Assembly (NCBI GenBank): GCA_023229545.1
Contig: JALNZB010000007.1
Location: forward strand, 72,990 to 94,013
Source: Sulfuritalea sp.
GTDB lineage: Bacteria > Pseudomonadota > Gammaproteobacteria > Burkholderiales > Rhodocyclaceae
Length of the DNA: 21,024 nt
Direction: 5' to 3'
A program made the position numbers and the translations under genes. The notes beneath the pieces were generated by a model. It made no database searches. It had not been told where the DNA came from and saw only the letters and a list, made by a program, of their open reading frames with translations. This document shows, piece after piece, positions 14,191 through 21,024 of the stretch (the stretch's first letter is position 1; each line of letters begins with the position of its first letter).

Positions 14191-15210
14191 ATGCACATTA
14201 CCGACACGCAGCTCACGCTGGGGAGCAAGCACTCGCTGGAAAGGATGAGCTTCAATACCACGACGCTGGAACGGATTCGCGATCCGGGCGATGCAAAAGC
14301 GGTTAGCCGCACATTTGAACAGGAGCTGAACGACCTGATGGCGGCGCGTCTGCACGATGTTGCCCCCATCGAGATCACCCCGCGCAGCGACGCCCCGGAA
14401 CGGCTCCACGACCTGCTGGAGACCATGCTCGACATGCTGTTCGGAAAGAGTCCCGGCACCGCATCGCCCGTCCTGTCCGTTCCTGCGGGCGACGGCGACA
14501 CGGCGGCACGCGATCAGGCATGGCCTTCACTGGCGCCGCGCGCTCACTGGCAGATCACCCGATCCGAACAGTCGAGCGAAACGGAAAGCTGCCAGTTCTC
14601 CGCCAGCGGCAAAGTTTGCCTGGCGGACGGCAGCGAACGGCAATTCGATGTCGGTTTCGAGTTGGAACGCAGCGAGGAAGTCAGCCGAACCGTCAGCCGC
14701 ACCCTGATCGACCCGCTGGTGCTCGACCGCGCCGCGCCGACGACCGCGCTGGCAAGCAGCTGTGTCGAGTTCGACCTGGACTGCGACGGCAAGCTGGAGC
14801 AGATGCGCCTGCCGGGCGCCGGTTCGGCCTTCCTGTTCCTTGACCGCAATCACAACGGCAAAGCGGACAACGGCAGCGAATTGTTCGGGCCCGGAACCGG
14901 CAACGGCTTCGCCGAGCTGGCGCGCCTCGACAGCGACCACAACGGCTGGATCGACGAGGTCGATCCAGCCTTCGCCAACCTCATGTTGTGGCAGGCCGGG
15001 GACGATGACCGGCAGGTGCAGCATCTGGATCAGGCGGGCATCGGTGCGCTGGCAACGGCCTCGGCCGATACGCCGTTTGAATTGAAAGAAAACGGCGAGA
15101 AGGTCGGACAGATGCGTTCCAGCAGCGTGTGGCTGGGGGAGCGCAGTGGCGCGGGAGTGGTCCGGCAGATCGACGTGAGCACTGCGCCGGTGGCCGACAA
15201 CACGGCCTGA
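14191..15210 (+). CDS. EF-hand-like calcium-binding protein of unknown function
   Basis: This 339-residue protein has no signal peptide or membrane segment. The N-terminal half (1-180) is polar and resembles nothing I can name. The C-terminal half holds three D-x-[DN]-x-[DN]-G loops: FDLDCDGKLE (Asp195 onwards), LDRNHNGKADNGSELFG (Asp218 onwards) and LDSDHNGWIDEVD (Asp247 onwards), separated by a spacing typical of EF-hand or dockerin-like loops. The phrase NGSELFGPGTGNGFAELA is shared with Ca-binding segments of RTX and VCBS-type proteins and with a family of stand-alone hypothetical proteins in Proteobacteria. Ca2+ binding is likely; function is unknown. Strand and start are well supported. 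It is convergent with the chemoreceptor gene and has its own leader. Confidence 0.85.
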   Translation: MHITDTQLTLGSKHSLERMSFNTTTLERIRDPGDAKAVSRTFEQELNDLMAARLHDVAPIEITPRSDAPERLHDLLETMLDMLFGKSPGTASPVLSVPAGDGDTAARDQAWPSLAPRAHWQITRSEQSSETESCQFSASGKVCLADGSERQFDVGFELERSEEVSRTVSRTLIDPLVLDRAAPTTALASSCVEFDLDCDGKLEQMRLPGAGSAFLFLDRNHNGKADNGSELFGPGTGNGFAELARLDSDHNGWIDEVDPAFANLMLWQAGDDDRQVQHLDQAGIGALATASADTPFELKENGEKVGQMRSSSVWLGERSGAGVVRQIDVSTAPVADNTA

Positions 15211-15227
15211 AGAGGAGCGAATGCGGC

Positions 15228-15256
15228 GGCAAGGCGGCCTTGTGGCCTGTCTTGCC
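15228..15256. other. Inverted repeat between the convergent EF-hand and chemoreceptor genes
   Basis: GGCAAG (15228-15233) and CTTGCC (15251-15256) enclose GGCC-TTGT-GGCC, so a two-part stem can form in the 67-bp convergent gap. No T-run follows on either strand, so it is at best a weak bidirectional terminator. Confidence 0.3.
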
Positions 15257-15277
15257 ATTGACCTCACAGGCTTGCGA

Positions 15278-16966
15278 TCAGGCCTTGTATTGGGCGACCG
15301 TTGCGCGCAGCGCGGCAGCAAGTTTCGAAAGATCTTCGGCCGTCAGGTTGTTGTGACGGGCAGAGGCGGTCGCCTCCTCGGTCATGCCTGCGATCGCCTC
15401 CACCTGGCGGGCAATCTCCTGCATCGCGGCATCCTGCTCGCGCACGGCGTGAGCGATGTCGCGCGCACGCTCTCCCGCGCGTTCGCTGTTTGCGACGATT
15501 TGTCCCAACTCCGCCTCGGTCTTCCGTGCCGACTCGGCGCCCTCGCCTGCTCGATGGTCCACCGTTTCCATCGAACCTACGGCTAGCTGAACCTGTGCCT
15601 GAATCTGTTCGATCAGTCCGCTGATTTCCTGGGTGGACTTCGTCGTCCGCTCGGCAAGCTTGCGCACTTCGTCCGCCACGACGGCGAAGCCCCGGCCCTG
15701 CTCCCCAGCTCGCGCTGCCTCGATGGCGGCATTGAGCGCCAGGAGGTTCGTCTGGTCGGCGATCTCCTTGATGACACCGACGATGCCGCTGATCTGGCCA
15801 GACCTCTCCGAAAGCAGCCGCACCTCGTCGGTTGAGGTGCGGATGGCCGCAGCAACTTTTTCCATGCCCAATACATTGTCGCGGGTGACCGCCAAAGCCC
15901 GTCCGGCATCCCCGACGGCGCTTTGGGCCGACTTCTCGGATTCGGTTGCGTGGGCCGTTGTCTCTGAAAGCGAGGCCGAAATTTGTTCGATGGCTGCTGC
16001 CGTCGCGCTTGCCGCCGCCGACTGCTGTTCGGTATTGCCAAGGATTTCTCCAGCCGCCACCGCAATACCCCCGGCTGCTCCGGCGATGGCGTCGGCAGAG
16101 TGGCGGGTTTCGAGGATGATGGCCTGCAGCTTGGTCATGATTTCGTTGAAGGCGGCGGATACCTTTCCGACCTCGTCGTTGCCGGAAACGGGAACCGATC
16201 GCGTGAAATCATTGTTGCTCACGGCTTCTCTCGATGCCGCTTCTGCTGCGGCCAATGGTCGGACGATGCATCCGGTCTGCCAGAGAGAGAATCCCAGCAG
16301 TAGGAGCGTTATGCCGCCAGCGATGACCGAATCCCGCACCAGCCTGGCAATAACTGCGTCGCTCACGTCGTCGATGTAGATGCCCGATCCAATCAGCCAG
16401 TTCCAGTCCTCGAACTTCTTCACATAGGACATCTTCGGGAAAAGCTCTTTTGTTGCTCCGCCGCCGGCGATAGGTTTGGGCCAGTCGTAGGTGACATAGC
16501 CGACGCCGGCTTTGTTGGCGACCTCGTTAAAGGCAACGAACAAGTTTTTCTTGCCGTCGGTGGAAATCACAGGTCCATCCATCCCCGCCTGCATCGAAGT
16601 GGCACAGTTGAACTTCTCGGCATCCAGCACCTTGCCATCCAGTGCAGGCACGGTCGCGTGCATGATCATTTTCGGTATCGGCGTAGTGAAGTCGTTGATC
16701 CAGAAATACTCCTTGCTCTCGTAGCGCATGATCTTGATGGCGGCGGCGGCTTCCCGCTTGGCCGCGTCCTCGTCGATTGCGCCGGCCTTTTGCTTGGCGT
16801 GCCAGAACTCAAGCACGCCGTAGGCCGCTTCGACCAGATGCCGGGTCTTGAGCTTTTTTTCGGCCATCAGGTTTGCCCGGACTTGCAGGCTGTTGAAGGC
16901 GATGATGGCCGCCAGCGCCGCCATGGCGAGGCCGATGATGATCAGGATTCGAGTGCGTATGCTCAT
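15278..16966 (-). CDS. Methyl-accepting chemotaxis protein with single Cache domain
   Basis: This 562-residue chemoreceptor has membrane segments at about 7-25 and 212-231. Between them lies an sCache_2-type sensor with YFWINDFTTPIPKMIMHATVP and the terminal motif WNWLIGSGIYIDDV (187-201). A HAMP linker (about 232-285) and the signalling domain follow. The conserved hairpin tip EIADQTNLLALNAAIEAARAG (401-421) and GRGFAVVADEVRKLAERT identify a CheA/CheW-coupling receptor. The C-terminus ends ATVAQYKA with no NWETF-like CheR/CheB tether. The ATG at 16966 overlaps the kinase stop (ATGA). It is the last gene of the operon. Its sensor is related to the Cache domains of the adjacent kinase, so both may sense similar ligands, plausibly small organic acids; the ligand is inference. 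Confidence 0.94.
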   Translation of the reverse strand: MSIRTRILIIIGLAMAALAAIIAFNSLQVRANLMAEKKLKTRHLVEAAYGVLEFWHAKQKAGAIDEDAAKREAAAAIKIMRYESKEYFWINDFTTPIPKMIMHATVPALDGKVLDAEKFNCATSMQAGMDGPVISTDGKKNLFVAFNEVANKAGVGYVTYDWPKPIAGGGATKELFPKMSYVKKFEDWNWLIGSGIYIDDVSDAVIARLVRDSVIAGGITLLLLGFSLWQTGCIVRPLAAAEAASREAVSNNDFTRSVPVSGNDEVGKVSAAFNEIMTKLQAIILETRHSADAIAGAAGGIAVAAGEILGNTEQQSAAASATAAAIEQISASLSETTAHATESEKSAQSAVGDAGRALAVTRDNVLGMEKVAAAIRTSTDEVRLLSERSGQISGIVGVIKEIADQTNLLALNAAIEAARAGEQGRGFAVVADEVRKLAERTTKSTQEISGLIEQIQAQVQLAVGSMETVDHRAGEGAESARKTEAELGQIVANSERAGERARDIAHAVREQDAAMQEIARQVEAIAGMTEEATASARHNNLTAEDLSKLAAALRATVAQYKA

Positions 16967-19038
16967 GAAGTTTGTCTCATATTGTCGAGTGTGGAAATTT
17001 CAATGATCGGCACGGTGAAGTAAAACGTGCTGCCCTCGCCAAGCGTCGATTCCAGCCAGATTTCGCCGCCGTGATGCTGGACTACACGCTGACAGATCGA
17101 CAAGCCCAGGCCCGTGCCTTGCGGCTTGTCGGTAAGGGTATCGCCGATTTGCTTGAACGTAACGAACAGCTTGCCTTGATCCTCTGCTGCTATGCCTATG
17201 CCGCTGTCGCGGATGCTGAAGCGAATAAAATTGTTCTGTAGATCGGCGCGCACGGTGATATTCCCATGCTCGGTGAATTTGACGGCGTTGGAGATGAGGT
17301 TGGTGAGCACCTGAAGCAGGCGATTTTCATCACCCATGACATCGGGCAGGCTCGGCTCCACTTCGACAACCAGTGCCAGCCCTTTCTGTTCGGCCAGCGC
17401 CGAAGCGATGGCGGCGCTGCGCTCGACCAGACGCAGCGGCGTTACCGCGACGAAGTTCCACTCCACCTTGCCCGCTTCCAGATTGGAGCTGTCCAACACG
17501 TCGGCGATCAGGAGGGTGAGTCGCTCACTTTCGCCGATGATGATGTTGATGTTTTCGCTCACTTGCGAGATCGCGCGGGCAGTCTTTTCATCCGTGACGA
17601 CCCGTGGGAAAACCGAGTTTTCCAGTTTCTTTTTTATGAGCTTTGCAAAACCGACGACCGATGTCATGGGCGTCCGCAACTCATGGGAAACCGTGGATAG
17701 AAAGTCGGACTTGAGCCGGTCAAGTTCCTTGAGTTCGGTGTACGCTTTTTCCAGTTCGGCGGTGCGTTTTTCGACCTTGGCATCGAGGTGCTGAATGTTG
17801 TCTTGCAAGCGCGCCACCATGCCGTTGAAGGCCGTCGCCACAACGCCAATTTCGTCGTCGCGTTGAAGCAGACAGCGTGCGTCGAGGTCGCCTTTTTCGA
17901 TGGCCGAAGCAGTGGTGCTGAGCTGTTTCAGCGGAGCGATCAGCCGGGTCACGAACAGGTAAATCAGGGTGATGGAGAGCAGCAGGGTGATGGCGAATAC
18001 CGCAAGCAAACGGCTCCTGAGGGTGTGGGCACTGGCGCGCAGCTCGTCCATGTACACGGAACTGCCGATATACCAGTCAAGGTCCGGGAAATAGCGTACC
18101 CAGGATATCTTTTCGTGGATGTAGTTGCCCGGATCGGCTGGGTTGTCCCATTTGTAGCGTACCCCCTCCGGCTTGTCGACCGCCGCCATGAGCATCGGTG
18201 TCAGTTCCTGCCTGGTTACCGGGTCGATCATGCCCGCGAGACTCTTGCCTTCGAGGTTGGCATTGGGGTGGACGAGCATGTCGCCCTTGCTGTTGAAAAT
18301 ATAAACGTAGCCTGTTCTGGCGAGCGGGGTATTGCGCAATTGCTGGCGTAGCTCGTCGATGCCCACCGAACGCCGACGCTGGATTGTGACCTCGATGTCG
18401 TCGATATAGACCCCGGTGCCGATGACCAGATTGAAGAAGGGTATGTGTTTGAAGTAGCTGAGCTTCTCGATCTGCTGCTCCTGTCCCAGGCGTCGCCACC
18501 AATAGGAATAGTAACCATCGCCCTGGGCCCGGGCGATGGCCACCATCGGCGGCACGATCAGGTTGCCGTGCTGATCGTGCCGGGCGGAGAAATCGGCGTT
18601 GTTGAGGGCGGGATCGGGATGGGAGACCAGTACCGAACGGTAATCCGAAGCCCAGACATAATCGTTGTTCCCGTAGTGGATTGTCCGAATCTCGTCGAGC
18701 AGCATGCGCTTGGCTTGAGCACTCGTCAGCTTGCCTGTGCGTACCTGTCGCTCAAGCCAGGACGCGCGCGACTCGACCACGGAGAGTATGTCGTTCAGCG
18801 CTTTCTTGCGCGACAAAATGATGGTTGCACGCGTGACATCAAGGTCGCGATGAAGTTTTTCGACCGCATCGAAGACATTGTTGAGCGTGGTTTGTGCATG
18901 ACTTACCTCCATGCTTTCAACCGTTCCCTGAATGAAAGGTACGGATAGCAGATACATGACGGCGAACAGCACGATGATCGCCGCCGTGGTGGTGGCAAAA
19001 ATGCGTGCGAACAGGCTCGATCTGAAACGGGTAATCAT
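16963..19038 (-). CDS. Two-Cache sensor histidine kinase
   Basis: This 691-residue kinase has membrane segments at about 15-36 and 343-366. Its extracytoplasmic region contains two Cache modules in tandem: the first ends IPFFNLVIGTGVYIDDIEV (199-217), the second holds GYVYIFNSKGDMLVHPN and ends DLDWYIGSSVYMDE (319-332). A HAMP domain (about 360-415) and a short coiled coil lead to HisKA with phospho-acceptor His452 (VSHELRTPMTS). The ATPase domain has an N-box (LTNLISNAVKFTEHG), G1 (RDSGIGI), an F-box (FKQIGD) and G2 (GTGLGLSIC). There is no receiver domain on the same chain; the partner may be the response regulator two genes upstream. The ATG at 19038 comes 3 nt after the previous stop, with AGGAG touching it, so initiation is probably coupled. 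Confidence 0.94.
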   Translation of the reverse strand: MITRFRSSLFARIFATTTAAIIVLFAVMYLLSVPFIQGTVESMEVSHAQTTLNNVFDAVEKLHRDLDVTRATIILSRKKALNDILSVVESRASWLERQVRTGKLTSAQAKRMLLDEIRTIHYGNNDYVWASDYRSVLVSHPDPALNNADFSARHDQHGNLIVPPMVAIARAQGDGYYSYWWRRLGQEQQIEKLSYFKHIPFFNLVIGTGVYIDDIEVTIQRRRSVGIDELRQQLRNTPLARTGYVYIFNSKGDMLVHPNANLEGKSLAGMIDPVTRQELTPMLMAAVDKPEGVRYKWDNPADPGNYIHEKISWVRYFPDLDWYIGSSVYMDELRASAHTLRSRLLAVFAITLLLSITLIYLFVTRLIAPLKQLSTTASAIEKGDLDARCLLQRDDEIGVVATAFNGMVARLQDNIQHLDAKVEKRTAELEKAYTELKELDRLKSDFLSTVSHELRTPMTSVVGFAKLIKKKLENSVFPRVVTDEKTARAISQVSENINIIIGESERLTLLIADVLDSSNLEAGKVEWNFVAVTPLRLVERSAAIASALAEQKGLALVVEVEPSLPDVMGDENRLLQVLTNLISNAVKFTEHGNITVRADLQNNFIRFSIRDSGIGIAAEDQGKLFVTFKQIGDTLTDKPQGTGLGLSICQRVVQHHGGEIWLESTLGEGSTFYFTVPIIEISTLDNMRQTS

Positions 19039-19041
19039 CTC

Positions 19042-20871
19042 CTATGCCGCCTTCCCGGCCAGGTAACGACCGATATCGACATCATCGATTTGGCTGGCCA
19101 CGAGCTGTTTTTGGGCGTAGGCCAGATAGATTCGTTCGGAAAGAAACAGGTCGAACAAGTCGCCGTCGATGTGGTTGTCCAGTTTCATGCGGTGCATCAC
19201 GTCGATCGCCCAGCTCAATGTGCCGGGCTTGCGATAGGGTCTGTCGGGCGCGGTCAGCGCCTCGAAAATGTCGGCGATGGCAATCATGCGCGCGGGAATC
19301 GACAGTTGGTCGCCCTTCAGTCCGCGCGGATAGCCTCTTCCGTCCATGCGCTCGTGGTGTCCGGCGGCGTATTCCGTGATGTTGCGCAATGAACCGGGAA
19401 ACGCAATTTGCGACAGCATGTTGATGGTATGGACGGCATGGTCTTCGATGATTTTCCGTTCTTCCGGGTTCAGCGTGCCGCGCTGAATCGAGAGGTTGAA
19501 AACCTCGTTCTCGGTCAATAGTGGCTGGGGTTCCCCGCGAGCATCGGTCCACTGCCGGCGGGCGATGCTTTCGATGCGCGCGACATGCTCGGCGGAAACG
19601 AACTCGGTGCCCAGATTACATTTTTCGAGGAAGGCAAAATCGTCGTCGAGTTGGTGCAGACTTTCCCGATAGGCGCATTCGGCGGATACCGGGTCCGTGC
19701 CCTCCGCGATGGCACGATAGCGGATGATCTCGGCGTCCCGACGCAGCACTTCAAAGCGCAAGGCGACCAGGTGGATGCGATTCTCGATACGGTCGAGCTT
19801 GGCGGCCTTATCGACAATCCACTCCGGCGTGACCACTTTCCCGCAATCATGCAGCATGGCTGCGATTTCCATGCTGTTGCGCATGTCTTCGTCGAGCATG
19901 AAATCGGCGAATGGTCCGCTGTCGACCTGGTGTGCCGTCTGCGCGATCATCATGGCGATCTCCGGTACACGGCGGCAGTGCCCGGCGGTGTAGGGCGACT
20001 TGGCGTCGATGGCGGTGGCGATGACGCGGACGAAGGATTGGAACATCTTCTGCTCGGCGGCATAGAGCTGGGCGTTGCGCAAGGCGGTGGCGGCGACGGA
20101 GCACAGCGTTTGCGCGCGCTTGAGGTCGGCGGCGCTGAAGCTTTCGGTGCGGCAGGAAGCCAGCGCCAGCAAGCCCAGCCTCTCGCCATGGGAGATCAGC
20201 GGCAACCACAGCAGCGCCTGGAAATTCTGCGTTTCTCCCGCCCACAGCGCCGACGCCGACAAATCGTTGACGATATCGCCCGTCTCACGGGTGACCATGT
20301 CGGCGAACAGGCGGCTGTCCTTGAACTCGGCAAACGCTGTCGTGGCGTCCTCGCCAAAGGAAGCCTCCAGCTTGTGGCTGTCGTCTTGGTACAGAAACAC
20401 CGCACCGAAGTCCGCGCTGGTGTTGCGCCCGTCGAATTCCTTGAGCAGGGCCGCAACCACGGCGGCGGGCTTGAGAGACTCATTGAGATCGGTGACCGCC
20501 CGTTGCAGCAAAGCCATCTCGCGGTAACTTTCGAGCGCTTCCCTGCTGACCGAACGGCGTCCGTGTTCGGCAACAAGCATTCCTTGCAGGGTGTGAGCAA
20601 GCAGGACGCCCCAGGTTTGCGCCAGCGCGGCGTCGTGGTTCGGCGGCAGGCGCAACAGCAATGCTCCCACCTGCTCGCCTTCCAGTGCCAGGGGAAAAGT
20701 ATGTACGTCCGGCGCGCCCTCGATCAGGCCCGCCCCGGCCTCACCCATCTCCGCCACGCGCTTGTCGCCCAGTTGCAGCGCCATCCCGATGCCGGACGGC
20801 AGCAGAGGCAGCGCCAGCTCAAACTGCCGATGCGCCCAGGCCGATTTGAGATAGTGGTCCGCCTTGATCAT
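19042..20871 (-). CDS. GAF / HD-GYP domain protein, putative c-di-GMP phosphodiesterase
   Basis: This 609-residue cytosolic protein has an unassigned N-terminal part (1-120), a GAF domain (about 125-265) and an HD-GYP domain (about 275-600). The HD-GYP signature is complete: HDCGK (His341, Asp342), the EDHAVHT stretch (His478), HHERMDGRGYPRGLKG (505-520) and IADIFEALT (Asp534). HD-GYP proteins hydrolyse c-di-GMP to GMP through a di- or tri-nuclear iron site. Between HDCGK and the NPEERKIIEDH helix lies an extra stretch of about 100 residues (about 355-465) that canonical HD-GYPs do not have. The ATG at 20871 overlaps the upstream regulator stop by 4 nt (ATGA). GAF could bind a small molecule or a nucleotide. 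Enzymatic activity is inferred from the motifs only. Confidence 0.93.
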   Translation of the reverse strand: MIKADHYLKSAWAHRQFELALPLLPSGIGMALQLGDKRVAEMGEAGAGLIEGAPDVHTFPLALEGEQVGALLLRLPPNHDAALAQTWGVLLAHTLQGMLVAEHGRRSVSREALESYREMALLQRAVTDLNESLKPAAVVAALLKEFDGRNTSADFGAVFLYQDDSHKLEASFGEDATTAFAEFKDSRLFADMVTRETGDIVNDLSASALWAGETQNFQALLWLPLISHGERLGLLALASCRTESFSAADLKRAQTLCSVAATALRNAQLYAAEQKMFQSFVRVIATAIDAKSPYTAGHCRRVPEIAMMIAQTAHQVDSGPFADFMLDEDMRNSMEIAAMLHDCGKVVTPEWIVDKAAKLDRIENRIHLVALRFEVLRRDAEIIRYRAIAEGTDPVSAECAYRESLHQLDDDFAFLEKCNLGTEFVSAEHVARIESIARRQWTDARGEPQPLLTENEVFNLSIQRGTLNPEERKIIEDHAVHTINMLSQIAFPGSLRNITEYAAGHHERMDGRGYPRGLKGDQLSIPARMIAIADIFEALTAPDRPYRKPGTLSWAIDVMHRMKLDNHIDGDLFDLFLSERIYLAYAQKQLVASQIDDVDIGRYLAGKAA

Positions 20872-21024
20872 GAGGGGCGGAGTATTTCGCGCGCCAGATC
20901 GAGAATCTCGTCGGGGTCGAACGGTTTGGTGATAAAGCGGTGCGCCCCTTCGTTTAGCCCGTGCACCCGATCCGATTCCTGACCCTTGGCGGTCAGCATG
21001 ACGATGGTCGTGTCGGCCAATGCC
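20868..21024 (-). CDS. Response regulator receiver domain, C-terminal part (cut by window edge)
   Basis: Only the last 51 codons and the TGA are inside the window; the start lies beyond the right edge. The visible end reads TIVMLTAKGQESDRV, then the conserved receiver lysine in RFITKPFDPDEIL, then LAREILRPS. The Thr in VMLTAK and Lys in ITKPF correspond to the switch residues after the phosphorylated Asp. The chain stops right after the receiver, so no DNA-binding output follows it; domains before it cannot be seen. The stop overlaps the HD-GYP start by 4 nt. It is the first visible gene of the signalling operon and the likely phosphorelay partner of the kinase two genes on. Confidence 0.88.
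   Translation of the reverse strand, partial: ALADTTIVMLTAKGQESDRVHGLNEGAHRFITKPFDPDEILDLAREILRPS

Noticed and set aside
19585..20982. Long plus-strand open frame (about 465 codons) opposite the HD-GYP gene
   Set aside because: Shadow of a gene with complete HD-GYP motifs; composition is Gly/Gln/Arg-rich without domains.
15278..21024. A Wsp-like or complete chemosensory gene cluster
   Set aside because: No CheA, CheW, CheR, CheB or GGDEF protein is present in the window; only a receptor, a kinase, an HD-GYP protein and a receiver are.
1..21024. Insertion sequences, prophage, CRISPR arrays, tRNA or rRNA genes, attachment sites
   Set aside because: I saw no transposase or integrase motifs, no regular direct-repeat array, no tRNA-like cloverleaf and no terminal inverted repeats with target duplications.

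Overview
The window reads as a stretch of a GC-rich betaproteobacterial chromosome. Protein resemblances and gene order suggest the Rhodocyclales or a neighbouring group; this is judged by eye, without a database search. It is gene-dense, every gap is under about 200 bp, and I see no mobile element, CRISPR array, tRNA or rRNA. Most of it is core or common accessory genome.

Region 1 (1-4487, minus strand) is a membrane-bound [NiFe] uptake hydrogenase operon in the order small subunit, large subunit, cytochrome b, maturation protease, then a truncated membrane sensor gene that leaves the window. Every junction overlaps by 1 to 8 nt. The small subunit carries the two extra proximal-cluster cysteines of oxygen-tolerant group 1d enzymes, a Tat signal and a C-terminal membrane anchor.

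Region 2 (4687-11092) is a housekeeping block whose gene order, mltD, gloB, yafS-like methyltransferase, rnhA, dnaQ, matches the one I recall from E. coli. mltD and gloB are on the minus strand; yafS, rnhA and dnaQ run on the plus strand. Here dnaQ is followed, with a 4-nt overlap, by a NarL-type histidine kinase and then its response regulator, and the run ends at a good intrinsic terminator (11059-11092).

Region 3 (11110-14011, minus strand) holds two RNA-modification genes, dusC (tRNA dihydrouridine synthase) and rlhA (23S rRNA C2501 hydroxylation, U32 family). A stand-alone EF-hand-like protein of unknown function follows on the plus strand (14191-15210).

Region 4 (15278-21024, minus strand) is a signalling operon with 4-nt overlaps or near contact at every junction: a response regulator (only its C-terminal part is in the window), a GAF/HD-GYP protein with a long insertion inside its HD domain, a two-Cache hybrid-less histidine kinase, and a Cache chemoreceptor. 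It looks able to link one external cue to phosphorelay, c-di-GMP turnover and chemotaxis.

I do not see a clear-cut new system such as a defence island. The most unusual items are the Region 4 operon with its three related Cache modules and HD-GYP insertion, the cysteine pairs in the dnaQ-linked kinase, the EF-hand protein, and the sensor gene overlapping the end of the hydrogenase operon.
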